NCBI GenBank assembly: GCA_903886275.1 | Contig: CAISLN010000018.1 | Span: 1-39,980, forward strand | Direction: 5' to 3' | Source of the DNA: an uncultured beta proteobacterium | GTDB taxonomy: Bacteria > Pseudomonadota > Gammaproteobacteria > Burkholderiales > Burkholderiaceae_C | Length of the DNA: 39,980 nucleotides | In this document: piece after piece, positions 18,389-27,183 of the stretch | Numbering within the stretch: the stretch's first letter is position 1 | Layout: each line of letters opens with the position of its first letter | Position numbers and translations under genes: made by a program | Notes under the pieces: model-generated | The model's database searches: none | What the model was told of the DNA's origin: nothing | The model's input: the letters and a program-made list of their open reading frames with translations, nothing else

Positions 18389-19684
18389 ATGTCCGAACCC
18401 CTGAAGTTTGAAACCCTGGCCGTCCACGCCGGTTACACCCCAGACCCCACTACCAAGGCGGCCGCGGTGCCGATTTACCAGACCGTGGCCTATGCGTTTG
18501 ACAATGCCCAGCATGGCGCGGACCTGTTTGACCTGAAGGTGGCGGGCAATATCTACACCCGCATCATGAATCCGACGCAGGACGTGCTGGAAAAGCGCGT
18601 GGCAGCGTTGGAGGGCGGCATTGCTGCGCTGGCCGTGGCCTCCGGGCAGACGGCGGTGACCTATGCCATCCAGACCATTGCCGAGGCCGGTGACAACATC
18701 GTCTCCAGCACCGCGCTGTATGGAGGAACCTACAACCTGTTGGCCCACACCCTGCCGCAATACGGCATCACGACCCGCTTTGCCGACCACCGCGACCCAG
18801 CCAGCTTTGAGCCGCTGATCGACGAGCGCACCAAGGCGATCTTTGTGGAGTCCCTGGGCAACCCCCAGGGCAACGTGACCGACATCGCGCGCGTGGCCGA
18901 GATCGCCCACCGCCACGGCATTCCGCTGATCGTGGACAACACCGTGGCCTCGCCCTTTTTGCTGCGCCCGATCGAACATGGCGCCGACATCGTGGTGCAT
19001 TCGCTGACCAAATACCTGGGCGGCCATGGCACCAGCATTGGCGGCGCGATTGTGGACAGCGGCAAGTTTCCTTGGGGCGAGCACAAGGCGCGCTTCAAGC
19101 GCCTGAACGAGCCCGATGTGAGCTACCACGGCGTGGTCTATACCGAAGCCTTTGGCCCGGCCGCCTACATCGGTCGCGCCCGCGTGGTGCCGCTGCGAAA
19201 CATGGGCGCGGCCATCTCGCCCTTCAACGCCTTCCTGATTTTGCAGGGCATTGAAACGCTGGCGCTGCGCATGGAGCGCATCACCGAGAACACCATCAAG
19301 GTGGCCAAGTTTTTGCAAAAGCACGCCAAGGTGGGCTGGGTCAATTACGCCGGTCTGCCCGAGCACCCCGACCACGCGCTGGCGCAAAAGTACCTGGGCG
19401 GCAAGCCTTCGGGCCTGTTGACCTTTGGCGTGAAGGCGCCCGAGGGCAAACGCCGCGAGGCCGGTGCCGCCTTCCTGGATGCGCTGCAAGTCTTTACCCG
19501 CCTGGTCAACATTGGCGACGCCAAATCGCTGGCCACCCACCCGGCCTCCACCACCCACCGCCAACTCTCGCCCGAAGAGCTGGTCAAGGCCGGTGTGCCG
19601 GAAGACGCGGTGCGCCTGTCGATCGGCATTGAGCATATCGACGACCTGCTGGCCGATCTGGACCAGGCCTTGTCCGGCACCTAA
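18389..19684 (+). CDS. metY: O-acetylhomoserine/O-acetylserine sulfhydrylase (MetY type)
   Basis: A 431-residue PLP enzyme of the Cys/Met metabolism (cystathionine gamma-synthase-like) family. MetY proteins make homocysteine from O-acetylhomoserine and sulfide. The PLP lysine is Lys208 in HSLTKYLGGHG, with IVDNT (Asp183) upstream and ATHPASTTHRQ near the end. The long form (about 430 residues, against about 390 for MetB/MetZ) and the YQTVAYAFDNAQHGADLF start are typical of MetY. The ATG at 18389 begins MSEPLKFETLAVHAG. It sits between a sulfate-binding gene and a CysB-like regulator, consistent with sulfur assimilation. Substrate choice is family inference. Confidence 0.93.
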   Translation: MSEPLKFETLAVHAGYTPDPTTKAAAVPIYQTVAYAFDNAQHGADLFDLKVAGNIYTRIMNPTQDVLEKRVAALEGGIAALAVASGQTAVTYAIQTIAEAGDNIVSSTALYGGTYNLLAHTLPQYGITTRFADHRDPASFEPLIDERTKAIFVESLGNPQGNVTDIARVAEIAHRHGIPLIVDNTVASPFLLRPIEHGADIVVHSLTKYLGGHGTSIGGAIVDSGKFPWGEHKARFKRLNEPDVSYHGVVYTEAFGPAAYIGRARVVPLRNMGAAISPFNAFLILQGIETLALRMERITENTIKVAKFLQKHAKVGWVNYAGLPEHPDHALAQKYLGGKPSGLLTFGVKAPEGKRREAGAAFLDALQVFTRLVNIGDAKSLATHPASTTHRQLSPEELVKAGVPEDAVRLSIGIEHIDDLLADLDQALSGT

Positions 19685-19695
19685 ACCCTGAAGCA

Positions 19696-19718
19696 GCGCC
19701 CCTGCAAACCAGGGGCGC
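19696..19718 (+). terminator. Hairpin between metY and the CysB-like gene
   Basis: GCGCCCCTG (19696-19704) pairs with CAGGGGCGC (19710-19718) around a CAAAC loop. It starts 12 bp after the metY stop and ends 14 bp before the next ATG. No T-run follows, so it may be a weak terminator, an attenuator or an mRNA stability element. Confidence 0.6.
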
Positions 19719-19732
19719 AGATTGAAAAGTAC

Positions 19733-20662
19733 ATGAATTTCCAACAACTGCGCTCGGTGCGCGAAGCGGTGCGCTGCAACTTCAACCTGACCGAGGTGGC
19801 GGCCATGCTGTTCACTTCGCAGCCGGGCGTGAGCCGACAGATCCGCGAGCTCGAAGACGAACTGGGCGTAGAAATTTTTGTGCGCGCCGGCAAGCGCCTG
19901 ACCGGCCTCACGCCCCCCGGCGCGGCCGTGCTACCGATTGTGGAGCGCCTGCTGCTGGACTGCGAAAACCTCAAGCGCGCGGGCCAGGACTTCAGTGCCG
20001 AGATGGAGGGCCAACTCACCGTGGCCGCCACCCACTCGCAAGCGCGCTATGCCCTGCCGCAGGTGGTCAAGGAGTTCCGCGAAAAATTCCCCAAGGTCAC
20101 GCTGCACCTGCACCAGGGCTCGCCCAAGCAGGTGGCGGCCATGCTGCTGTCGGGCGAGGCCGATATCGGCGTGGCCACCGAGGCTTTGAGCGACTATGCG
20201 CAACTGGCCACCCTGCCATGCTACCGCTGGACCCACAGCGTCATAGTGCCCCCCGGCCACCCGCTGCTGCAGGAGACAGCGCCCATCACCTTGCAGCAAC
20301 TCACGCGCTACCCCATCATCACCTACGAGCTGGGCTACACCGGACGCTCGCACATTGACGACGCCTTCCACGCGCAGGGGCTGCACCCGGACATCGTGCT
20401 GTCGGCCATGGACGCCGACGTCATCAAGACCTATGTGGAACTCGGCATGGGCATAGGCATAGTGGCCTCGATTGCGGTGGACGAAGAGCGCGATCGGTCC
20501 TTGGGCATTCTGGACGCCGGCCATTTGTTTGCCTTTAACGTCACCCGCCTGGGGCTGCGCCGGGGCGCCTGGCTGCGCGGCTACGCCTACAGCTTTGTCG
20601 AACTCTTTGCCCCCACGCTCACCAGGGAAGTGGTGAGCGCCGCCTGTGCGGAGCACGCTTGA
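19733..20662 (+). CDS. cysB: CysB-like LysR-type transcriptional regulator
   Basis: A 309-residue LysR-family DNA-binding protein of the CysB/Cbl group, which activates sulfur-acquisition genes and senses O-acetylserine-type or sulfur metabolites. The N-terminus MNFQQLRSVREAVRCNFNLT and the winged HTH (about 19-45, TSQPGVSRQIRELEDELG) are characteristic, as are the effector-domain motifs ATHSQARYALP and YELGYTGRSHID. It follows metY and precedes the split YeeE/YedE genes on the same strand, so it probably regulates its neighbours. The symbol is by similarity; Cbl or a betaproteobacterial paralogue such as SsuR are alternatives. Confidence 0.85.
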   Translation: MNFQQLRSVREAVRCNFNLTEVAAMLFTSQPGVSRQIRELEDELGVEIFVRAGKRLTGLTPPGAAVLPIVERLLLDCENLKRAGQDFSAEMEGQLTVAATHSQARYALPQVVKEFREKFPKVTLHLHQGSPKQVAAMLLSGEADIGVATEALSDYAQLATLPCYRWTHSVIVPPGHPLLQETAPITLQQLTRYPIITYELGYTGRSHIDDAFHAQGLHPDIVLSAMDADVIKTYVELGMGIGIVASIAVDEERDRSLGILDAGHLFAFNVTRLGLRRGAWLRGYAYSFVELFAPTLTREVVSAACAEHA

Positions 20663-20699
20663 GGACAGGCTATCCTCTGGCGTTTGGTAACTTGAACGC

Positions 20700-21125
20700 A
20701 TGACCTCTTTCACTGCGCTGCACGCCCTGATCGGCGGCCTGCTGATAGGCAGCTCCGCCGTCCTGCTGCTCTGGCTCAATGGCCGCATTGCCGGCGTCAC
20801 CGGCATGCTCACTGGCCTCTTGGTCAAGCCCTCCAACAGCCCGCTCTGGCGCCTGCTGTTTTTGCTCGGGCTGGTGGGAGGCTGCGCGCTCTATGGCTTG
20901 TTTGCGCCCACGCCGCAGCGCCAGGGCTTCTCGCCGCTGTTGCTCATCGCAGCGGGACTGCTCACCGGCTACGGCACGGCCCAGGCCAATGGCTGCACCA
21001 GTGGCCACGGCGTCTGCGGACTGGCGCGCTTGTCGTTGCGCTCGCTGGTGGCCACGGCCACCTTTTTGGGCCTGGCCATCGCCACCACCTTTGTGCTGCG
21101 CCACCTGCTCGGCCTGGCCCCATGA
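20700..21125 (+). CDS. YeeE/YedE-family sulfur transporter, N-terminal half protein
   Basis: A 141-residue inner-membrane protein with about four helices. It carries the signature NGCTSGHGVCGLARLS (Cys99, Cys106) of the YeeE/YedE family, whose full-length member TsuA imports thiosulfate through conserved cysteines. Here the family is split into two short genes, each about half a TsuA, as in the widespread two-gene (PmpA/PmpB-type) form. Its stop overlaps the ATG of the second half (ATGA), implying translational coupling and a heteromer. It lies 37 bp after the CysB-like regulator. Confidence 0.88.
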   Translation: MTSFTALHALIGGLLIGSSAVLLLWLNGRIAGVTGMLTGLLVKPSNSPLWRLLFLLGLVGGCALYGLFAPTPQRQGFSPLLLIAAGLLTGYGTAQANGCTSGHGVCGLARLSLRSLVATATFLGLAIATTFVLRHLLGLAP

Positions 21126-21580
21126 GCGGCACTTCAAGCCTGCGCAACTTCGCCACCCTGCGTGCAATCGCAGCCCTGGCCAGCGGCCTGTTGTTTGGTC
21201 TGGGCCTGTCGATGGCGCAGATGACCAACCCCGACAAGGTGTTGAACTTTCTGGACCTGGCCGGCCAATGGGACCCCAGTCTGCTGCTGGTGCTGGGCGG
21301 TGCGGTGCTGCTCAGCACCTTGGGCTATGCGCTGGTTTTCAAACGCGGCACACCGGTATGGGAGCGTCAATTTCACCTGCCGCTGGCCCGGTCGATTGAC
21401 CGCCCGCTGCTCATCGGCTCGGCCCTGTTTGGCATCGGTTGGGGCCTCTGCGGCTACTGCCCGGGCCCAGCCATTGCCTCGCTGGGCTTTGGCAATCCGG
21501 AGGCGCTGTGGGTGGTGCCCAGCATCATCGCCGGTGCCGCCCTGCAGCGCCATTACCGCCAGACGGCCGACATCGACTAG
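21122..21580 (+). CDS. YeeE/YedE-family sulfur transporter, second half protein (DUF6691 type)
   Basis: A 152-residue membrane protein with about four helices and the partner-subunit signature FGIGWGLCGYCPGPAIASLG (Cys110, Cys113). The NPDKVLNFLDLAGQWDPSL stretch is also typical. It overlaps the preceding gene by 4 bp. The paired cysteines of both subunits probably relay a sulfur species such as thiosulfate or persulfide across the membrane; this is inferred from TsuA. Two-gene forms elsewhere often neighbour sulfur dioxygenases or rhodaneses, none of which is seen here. Confidence 0.87.
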   Translation: MSGTSSLRNFATLRAIAALASGLLFGLGLSMAQMTNPDKVLNFLDLAGQWDPSLLLVLGGAVLLSTLGYALVFKRGTPVWERQFHLPLARSIDRPLLIGSALFGIGWGLCGYCPGPAIASLGFGNPEALWVVPSIIAGAALQRHYRQTADID

Positions 21581-21669
21581 CGCAGCGGCGACGCACAGCC
21601 ACCAGGGCGCAGGTGTCGGCCCTACACTGCGCCCCATTGCCCACCGCTTCCAACCTGAGCCCTTGCCCC

Positions 21670-22617
21670 ATGAACGCAGACCCCGCGCGCGCCTCTGAAA
21701 TCGAATGGCCCACCTGGCTGTTGGGGGCGGTGATCTGGGGCAGCTGGCTGTTGTTGGTGGGCAGCTATGGCCAGATTCCGACAGGGGTATCGACTGCACT
21801 GCTGATCCTGCTGCTGGCCTGGTACATGAGCTTTCAGCACGAACTGACGCACGACCACCCGAGCCGCAGCGCCACCCTCAACCGCCTGATCGGACTGCCG
21901 CCGCTGGCCATCTGGTACCCCTTTGACATCTACCGAAGCGACCACCTCAAGCACCACGACGATGCCCATCTGACCGAGCCCGGCGTAGACACCGAGAGCA
22001 ACTACATCACGCCGCAGCAGGCCGCCACCATGGGGGCTGTGGCGCTGTGGCTGTGCACAAGCCAGCGCACCGTGCTGGGCCGCTTGCTGCTGGGGCCGGC
22101 CCTTGTCAACTTCAACCTGTGGATGCGCACCGCGCGCGCCTTGGCAGCCGGTGACTGGGGCGCGCTCAAGGTCTGGGCGGTGCACCTGCCGCTGGTGGCC
22201 CTGCTGCTGTGGGCGCTGGAGCATTACACCGCCCTGTCGGCCTGGCATTACTGCTTTGGCATGGCCTACCCAGCCCTGGGCCTGGCCATGCTGCGCTCGC
22301 TCTACGAGCACCGCCCCGGCGTCCTGCCGGCCCACCGCACCGTGATCAACGAGGCCGCAGCCCCTTGGCGCCTGCTCTACCTGAACAACAACTACCACGT
22401 GGTGCACCACGCCTTCCCGCAAGCACCCTGGTACCGCATACCGGCGCTGTATGCGGCCGATCGCGCCTCCTGGCAGGCCGGCAATGGCGGCTTTGTGCTG
22501 CCGGGCTATCTGTATTTGATCCGCCGCTTTGCCTGGCGCCCGGTAGACAACCCGGTGCTGGCCGAACCCGTAACCGCACCGCAGCGCGCTGCGACACGCA
22601 AGCCGGCCAAGCAGTAG
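21670..22617 (+). CDS. Membrane fatty acid desaturase-family protein
   Basis: A 315-residue membrane di-iron protein of the fatty acid desaturase/hydroxylase superfamily. The three His boxes are visible: HELTH (57-61), HLKHH (92-96) and HVVHH (243-247), with NNNYHVVHHAFP typical of the third. Hydrophobic segments lie before the first box, between boxes and around 170-210. The ATG at 21670 is the first that leaves the family N-terminus intact. The product could be a desaturase, hydroxylase or carotenoid/alkane oxygenase. It comes 89 bp after the YeeE pair and 2 bp before a PhnD-like gene, so those two are probably co-translated, though no functional link is known to me. Confidence 0.87.
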   Translation: MNADPARASEIEWPTWLLGAVIWGSWLLLVGSYGQIPTGVSTALLILLLAWYMSFQHELTHDHPSRSATLNRLIGLPPLAIWYPFDIYRSDHLKHHDDAHLTEPGVDTESNYITPQQAATMGAVALWLCTSQRTVLGRLLLGPALVNFNLWMRTARALAAGDWGALKVWAVHLPLVALLLWALEHYTALSAWHYCFGMAYPALGLAMLRSLYEHRPGVLPAHRTVINEAAAPWRLLYLNNNYHVVHHAFPQAPWYRIPALYAADRASWQAGNGGFVLPGYLYLIRRFAWRPVDNPVLAEPVTAPQRAATRKPAKQ

Positions 22618-22619
22618 CC

Positions 22620-23417
22620 ATGCAAGCCGCCCTGCCCATGTACTTCCCGCCGCGTGCGGCCCTGCAGGCCTTCTGGGGAGCGCTGGCGGACCTGCTGCGC
22701 GCCGACGGTGCGCTAACCGGTATTCCGTCTGAACTCAGCGAGGCGCCAGACTGCCATGCGCAGTGGCTGGAGCCCGATCTGCTGCTCAGCCAGGCCTGTG
22801 GCTATCCGCTGGTGACGCAACTGGCGGGCCGGGTGCAGCTGGTGGGCAGCTTTGCCTACGATGCGCCGGGAGTGGCCGGTATTCAGTGCCGCAGCCAACT
22901 CATTTGCCGTGCCGGCGAGCGCCGTCGCAGCCTGGTGGAATTTGGCGGCAGCACCCTGGCCTTTAACGACCGCATTTCACAGTCCGGCTACAACGCGTTG
23001 CGCGCCCTGGTGGCATGCAACACCACGCGTCGCCCCTTTTTTGCAGCGCGGCTGCAGACCGGCGCGCACCTGCAATCGATCGAAGCGGTGCGCGAAGGCC
23101 TTGCCGATATGGCCGCCATCGATGCCGTGAGCTGGGCGCTGTGGCAGCGCAGCCAACCGGGGCTGGCCGCCGAGCTGCAGGTGTTTGGCCAGACCGAACC
23201 CTACCCCGGCCTGCCCCTGATCACCTCCCTGCAAAGCACGCCAGAGACCCTGGCCGCGCTGCGCCGCTGCCTGCAGCGCATCGCCACCGCACCCCCCTTT
23301 GCAGCCTTGCGCGAGCCCCTGCTGATCAGCGGCTTCGAGGCCACCACGCTAAGCAATTACCAGCGCTGCCTGGAGCTACAAGACCTGGCCCTTGCCAGAG
23401 GCCTGCGCGCGCTTTAA
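22620..23417 (+). CDS. PhnD-like substrate-binding-fold protein without signal peptide
   Basis: A 265-residue protein resembling the short PhnD/SsuA/transferrin-type binding-protein family. Recognisable features are the opening ALPMYFPPRAALQAFWGAL, the PDLLLSQACGYPLVTQLAGR segment, the SYNALR-like stretch SQSGYNALRALVA, and a C-terminal half with ISGFEATTLSNY. True PhnD proteins bind phosphonate in the periplasm, but this one has no signal peptide or lipobox and may be a cytosolic ligand-binding protein. No permease or ATPase is adjacent. It begins 2 bp after the desaturase stop. Function unknown. Confidence 0.75.
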   Translation: MQAALPMYFPPRAALQAFWGALADLLRADGALTGIPSELSEAPDCHAQWLEPDLLLSQACGYPLVTQLAGRVQLVGSFAYDAPGVAGIQCRSQLICRAGERRRSLVEFGGSTLAFNDRISQSGYNALRALVACNTTRRPFFAARLQTGAHLQSIEAVREGLADMAAIDAVSWALWQRSQPGLAAELQVFGQTEPYPGLPLITSLQSTPETLAALRRCLQRIATAPPFAALREPLLISGFEATTLSNYQRCLELQDLALARGLRAL

Positions 23418-23771
23418 AACGCTGTGCAAGTTGTTGAGATGGCCTCCGTGGCTTTGGTACTCACGCGTGCGGGCACGGCTTGCCACGCTGACTTCTGGAC
23501 GCAGGCCACCGTGGCGCTCTGCGACTTGTCCCCAGTCCTGTGTCTGCCTGCGCTATTGGCGTGCATTGGGTATTCACCCATCGCATACCAGCCGTGCAGG
23601 CTGGCGATGACAGTGGGGTGGATGGTTCCGGCAGGTAAAGGAGGAGCGGAGGGCGCAGCCCTTTGCGGGGGACACGCAAGCATCTACCCCGCTGGCAGCG
23701 GCGTGCTCAGCGCGTCCTCTCCATTTGTCGCGCGGGCAGGCGAACCTAGGTGCAGCCTTCGCAGCCTGACT
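23418..23771. other. Intergenic region between convergent units, no gene recognised
   Basis: 354 bp separate the plus-strand PhnD-like gene from the minus-strand ATPase gene. All six frames look like shadow coding, with no RBS and no recognisable domain. Small dyads exist (for example GGGTATTCACCC near 23568) but no strong terminator. It could contain a dispersed repeat or decayed gene; nothing further is supportable. Confidence 0.4.
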
Positions 23772-24506
23772 TCAGTGCTGCAAAATTTTGGACAAAAATT
23801 CCTGCGCCCGGGGCGCACGCTTTGCGGTCTCGCCAAAGAAGGCTTCGGTGGGGCAGTCTTCCACAATGCGGCCCTGGTCCATGAAGATGACGCGGTTGCT
23901 GACCCGGCGGGCAAAGCCCATTTCGTGGGTGACGCAGACCATGGTCATGCCCTCACTTGCAAGCTTCACCATTACCTCCAGCACTTCGCCCACCATCTCC
24001 GGGTCCAGCGCCGAGGTGGGCTCGTCAAACAGCATGACGATGGGGTCCATGCACAGGGCGCGCGCTATGGCCACGCGCTGCTGCTGGCCACCCGAGAGCT
24101 GTGCCGGAAACTTGTCTTTCTGTTCGGACAGGCCCACCCGCTCCAGCACCTGCAGGCCGCGTGCGCGGGCTGTTTCCACGTCGCGCCCCAGCACCTTGGT
24201 TTGCGCCAGGGTCAGGTTGCCCATCACGCTCAAATGCGGGAACAGCTCGAAATGCTGGAACACCATGCCGACCCTTGCGCGCAGCTGCGCCAGCTTGGTG
24301 GAGGGCGCGCTGAGCGACACGCCATCGACCACCACATCGCCCTGCCCAAAAGGCTCCAGCGCATTGAAGGTCTTGAGCAGCGTGGACTTGCCCGAGCCCG
24401 AGGGCCCGCACACCACCACCACCTCGCCTTTGGCAATGCTGCAACTGCAGTCGTTTAGCACCTGAAAGCTGCCGTACCACTTGCTGACGTTGCGGACCTG
24501 GATCAT
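23772..24506 (-). CDS. Polar amino acid-type ABC transporter ATPase (GlnQ/HisP-like)
   Basis: A 244-residue cytoplasmic ATPase: Walker [11 protein letters not shown]-loop [14 protein letters not shown], signature LSGGQQQR, Walker [16 protein letters not shown] and the H-loop VTHEMGFAR. This is the classic GlnQ/HisP pattern. It starts 1 bp after mmuM stops, as the last gene of an operon SBP, permease, mmuM, ATPase. Linkage with mmuM suggests the cargo is a methionine-type compound such as S-methylmethionine rather than glutamine. Confidence 0.92.
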   Translation of the reverse strand: MIQVRNVSKWYGSFQVLNDCSCSIAKGEVVVVCGPSGSGKSTLLKTFNALEPFGQGDVVVDGVSLSAPSTKLAQLRARVGMVFQHFELFPHLSVMGNLTLAQTKVLGRDVETARARGLQVLERVGLSEQKDKFPAQLSGGQQQRVAIARALCMDPIVMLFDEPTSALDPEMVGEVLEVMVKLASEGMTMVCVTHEMGFARRVSNRVIFMDQGRIVEDCPTEAFFGETAKRAPRAQEFLSKILQH

Positions 24507-24507
24507 G

Positions 24508-25479
24508 TCAGTGCGCGTCTGCTGCCAGCAGGGCCGTGGCCCAGCGGTTCACCGCCGCAATGTCATCGGGCGAGGTGCGGCAGCAGCCGCCAATCAGGCG
24601 CGCACCACGGGCATGCCAGCCGCGCGCCTGCTCGGCAAAGTGCGATGCGCTGGGGTTGCCATGCCACTGCTTGTGCGTGGCGTCGTACTGCTCGCCCGAA
24701 TTGGGATAGACCAGCACCGGCTTGGCTGTATGCGCCTGCGCCTGCTCCACCAGCGAATCGATGTACTCGGGCGCGGTGCAATTCACGCCCACCGCAAGCA
24801 CCTGTGCGTAGCCGTCCAGCGCGGCCACGCAGTCGGCCAGCAACTCGCCTTCGCTGTTGTGCAGGCCGTCGCGGCAGGAGAAGCTGATCCAGGCAGAGGC
24901 AGCGGGGAACTCGGTCAACAAACGGGCCAGGGCGCGGGCCTCGGCCAGGCAGGGAATGGTCTCGCAGGCCAGCAGATCGGCACCTGTGGAGAGCAGCACC
25001 TGCAGGCGCGGGCGGTGGAAGTCCATCAGTTGCTCTTCGCTCAGACCGTAGTGGCCCTTGTATTCGGAGCCGTCGGCCAGCATGGCGCCATAGGGGCCCA
25101 CCGACGCCGCCACCAGCGGGCGTATGCGGCCCACGCGGTTGGCAGGCTCGCTCCAGAAGGCATCGCGCGCTTCCACAGCCAGACGCACCGAGTCGGCCAT
25201 CAGGCCAGCAGCTGCCGCATGGTCAAAGCCCCGGCGTGCAAAGGACTCGAAGGTGGCCTGGTAGCTGGCGGTGGTGGCCACATCGGCGCCGGCCAGAAAG
25301 TAATCCAGATGCACCTGGCGGATCAGATCGGGCTGCTCGATCAGCAGCTTGGCCGACCACAGCGGGTCGTTCAGATCGGCACCGCGGCGCTCCAGCTCGG
25401 TGGCCAAGGCGCCATCGAGGATGAGCAGCTTGCGCTGGGTGAAGAAAGGGTCGAAGAGACTGGCAGCGTTGTGGGTCAT
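24508..25479 (-). CDS. mmuM: Homocysteine S-methyltransferase
   Basis: A 323-residue zinc-dependent methyltransferase that makes methionine from homocysteine using S-methylmethionine (or S-adenosylmethionine) as donor. The zinc cysteines are visible: Cys234 in [10 protein letters not shown] and Cys299-Cys300 in [13 protein letters not shown]. The [22 protein letters not shown]-terminus and [15 protein letters not shown] are MmuM hallmarks; length is normal. It lies inside an ABC-importer operon, 26 bp after the permease and 1 bp before the ATPase. In E. coli the partner MmuP is a single permease, so an ABC importer would be a different route for the same donor. Confidence 0.94.
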   Translation of the reverse strand: MTHNAASLFDPFFTQRKLLILDGALATELERRGADLNDPLWSAKLLIEQPDLIRQVHLDYFLAGADVATTASYQATFESFARRGFDHAAAAGLMADSVRLAVEARDAFWSEPANRVGRIRPLVAASVGPYGAMLADGSEYKGHYGLSEEQLMDFHRPRLQVLLSTGADLLACETIPCLAEARALARLLTEFPAASAWISFSCRDGLHNSEGELLADCVAALDGYAQVLAVGVNCTAPEYIDSLVEQAQAHTAKPVLVYPNSGEQYDATHKQWHGNPSASHFAEQARGWHARGARLIGGCCRTSPDDIAAVNRWATALLAADAH

Positions 25480-25505
25480 GGCAATGGAAAGAGAAAGAGG
25501 AGCAG

Positions 25506-26258
25506 CTAATGCCCGTGGTTGTGCTGCTTGGCTTCGAGCCTCTTGGCCAGGCTCGACAGGGCCCAGGTCAGCACCAAATACATGGCCGAGATGGCGATAT
25601 AGGGTTCCCAGTAACGCGAGTAGGCACCGGCCACCGTGCGCGCAGCCATGGCCAGTTCCAGCAGGCCTATGGCCGACACCAGCGAGGTGTCCTTCACCAG
25701 GGCCACGCTTTCATTCACCAGCGCCGGCACCATGCGGCGAAAGGCCTGGGGGAACACGATAAAACGCATGCTCTGCCAGGGCGTCATGCCAAGGCTCAGG
25801 GCGGCGGCGTTCTGACCGCTGTGGATGCTCTGGATACCGGCGCGAAAGATCTCGGAAATATAGGCTCCGGCGTTGAGCGTCAGCGCCAGTGCACCCGACA
25901 AAAACGCGCCATGCTCCTGGCGAAATTCGCGCGCCAGGTCACCACTGAGCAGCCAACCGCCATCCGGATGCACCAGCACCGGCATCAGCGCAAAGTGGAT
26001 CAGCAAGATCTGCACAAACAGCGGCGTGCCGCGAAAGAAGGTGACGTAGGCCTTGGCCACCCAGCGCAGCAAGGTGAGCGCCACGGTGAGCGGCCAGGCA
26101 CTGTGACGCGGCACCAGTGCATTGGTGTTGATCAGCCCGACGGCCGCGCCCAGCACCATGCCAGCCCCGGTCGAAATCGCCGTGAGCTGCACGGTCATCC
26201 ACAGGCCCTGCGCAAACAGGGGCCCGTAGCCGGCAAGGATGTCCCAACGAAAGCCCAT
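25506..26258 (-). CDS. Polar amino acid-type ABC transporter permease (HisM/GlnP-like)
   Basis: A 250-residue inner-membrane permease. It begins MGFRWDILAGYGPLFAQGLWMTVQLT and contains FFRGTPLFVQI, NAGAYISEIFRAGIQSI, the EAA-type loop (AALSLGMTPWQSMRFIVFPQ) and ALVNESVALVKDTSLVSAI, all standard for the His/Glu/Asp permease family. One permease gene is present, so it would act as a homodimer. Between the binding-protein gene (26-bp gap) and mmuM (26-bp gap). Confidence 0.92.
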   Translation of the reverse strand: MGFRWDILAGYGPLFAQGLWMTVQLTAISTGAGMVLGAAVGLINTNALVPRHSAWPLTVALTLLRWVAKAYVTFFRGTPLFVQILLIHFALMPVLVHPDGGWLLSGDLAREFRQEHGAFLSGALALTLNAGAYISEIFRAGIQSIHSGQNAAALSLGMTPWQSMRFIVFPQAFRRMVPALVNESVALVKDTSLVSAIGLLELAMAARTVAGAYSRYWEPYIAISAMYLVLTWALSSLAKRLEAKQHNHGH

Positions 26259-26284
26259 CGGCAGTCCGCTATCCGCGCGGTCTC

Positions 26285-27094
26285 TTATTGCGCGGGCTTG
26301 AAGTACTTGTCCTGAATTTTCTGGTAGCTGCCATCGGCCTTGATGGCGGCCAGACCGGTGTTGATCTTGGCCAGCAGCTCGGTGTTGCCCTTCTTCACGG
26401 CAATGCCATATTGCTCGGGGGCGAAGCTGGCGTCATTCACCGGCTTGAACTTGGCGCCTGGGTTGTTGGCCAGGTAATGGGTCACCACGCCGTTGTCGGC
26501 CACCACCGCATCCACGCCGCCGGCAGCCAGTTCGGACAGGGCCAGTGGAGTCGATTCAAAGCGCTTGATGTTGGCGCTGTTCTTGCCCAAGAGCTTGACC
26601 ACCACCTCTTCGCCGGTAGTGGAGGTCTGCACGCCGATCTTGCTGCGCTTGAGGTCTTCCAACTTGCTGACCTTGGACTTCTCGGGCACAGCAATCAGCT
26701 GGCGCGCCTCAAAATAGGATTCGCTGAAGTCCAGCGTCTGCTTGCGCTCGTCGGTGATGGTGACGGCCGAGACCAGCACATCGCGGTCGCCCTGTGCCAG
26801 CGCGTTGAAGGCACCTTCCCAGGGGGTGGAGACAAACTTGACCTCGATGCCCGCAGCCTTGGCCACGGCCGTCAGCACGTCGATATCGAAGCCGACGATC
26901 TCGCCCTTTTCGTTCTGGAATTCAAACGGTGCGTAGGTCGGGTCGGTGCCCACCACAAACACCTTGGCCGCAGGCGCTGGCGCGCTGGCTGCGGGTACTT
27001 CCACGGCCGTGGGCGCAGGCTTTTGGCAGGCGCCCAGCAGGAGGGCGGCAGACAGGGTGACAAGAGACAGAAGCAGTTTGCGTTTGGGATTCAT
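26285..27094 (-). CDS. Amino acid-type ABC transporter substrate-binding lipoprotein
   Basis: A 269-residue SBP_bac_3 family protein. The lipobox LLGAC (Cys23) predicts a lipoprotein. The core shows VVGTDPTYAPFEFQNEKGEI, GFDIDVLTAVAKAAGI, SAVTITDERKQTLDFSESY and the C-terminal KADGSYQKIQDKYF, typical of glutamine/arginine-type binding proteins. It leads the mmuM operon, so the ligand may be S-methylmethionine or methionine; specificity cannot be read from sequence. A dyad ATGCAA-TT-TTGCAT lies 64-77 bp upstream. Confidence 0.92.
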   Translation of the reverse strand: MNPKRKLLLSLVTLSAALLLGACQKPAPTAVEVPAASAPAPAAKVFVVGTDPTYAPFEFQNEKGEIVGFDIDVLTAVAKAAGIEVKFVSTPWEGAFNALAQGDRDVLVSAVTITDERKQTLDFSESYFEARQLIAVPEKSKVSKLEDLKRSKIGVQTSTTGEEVVVKLLGKNSANIKRFESTPLALSELAAGGVDAVVADNGVVTHYLANNPGAKFKPVNDASFAPEQYGIAVKKGNTELLAKINTGLAAIKADGSYQKIQDKYFKPAQ

Positions 27095-27157
27095 GGGGTC
27101 GGCCGCGAGGGCTGGAAGTTGATAACGGTGTGCGGCCCATTATGCGGCGGGCCAAGG

Positions 27158-27171
27158 ATGCAATTTTGCAT
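27158..27171. promoter_or_regulatory. ATGCAA-N2-TTGCAT dyad upstream of the mmuM ABC operon
   Basis: Perfect 6-bp inverted arms with a 2-bp spacer, 64-77 bp upstream of the binding-protein ATG at 27094. One arm extends to TATGCAA on the minus strand, the word also seen upstream of other sulfur genes here. It lies where an activator would bind. Confidence 0.4.
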
Positions 27172-27183
27172 AGGGACATGCAT

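Noticed and set aside
18368..19747. 459-residue minus-strand ORF opposite metY
   Set aside because: Shadow frame; MetY motifs including the PLP lysine are unambiguous on the plus strand.
23424..24458. 344-residue plus-strand ORF spanning the 23.4-23.8 kb gap
   Set aside because: Mostly antisense to the ATPase gene and without recognisable motifs; the gap part lacks an RBS.
24481..25509. SAM or SAH riboswitch near mmuM
   Set aside because: mmuM is internal to an operon with 26-bp gaps, and the operon leader is too short and unstructured by eye for a known riboswitch.
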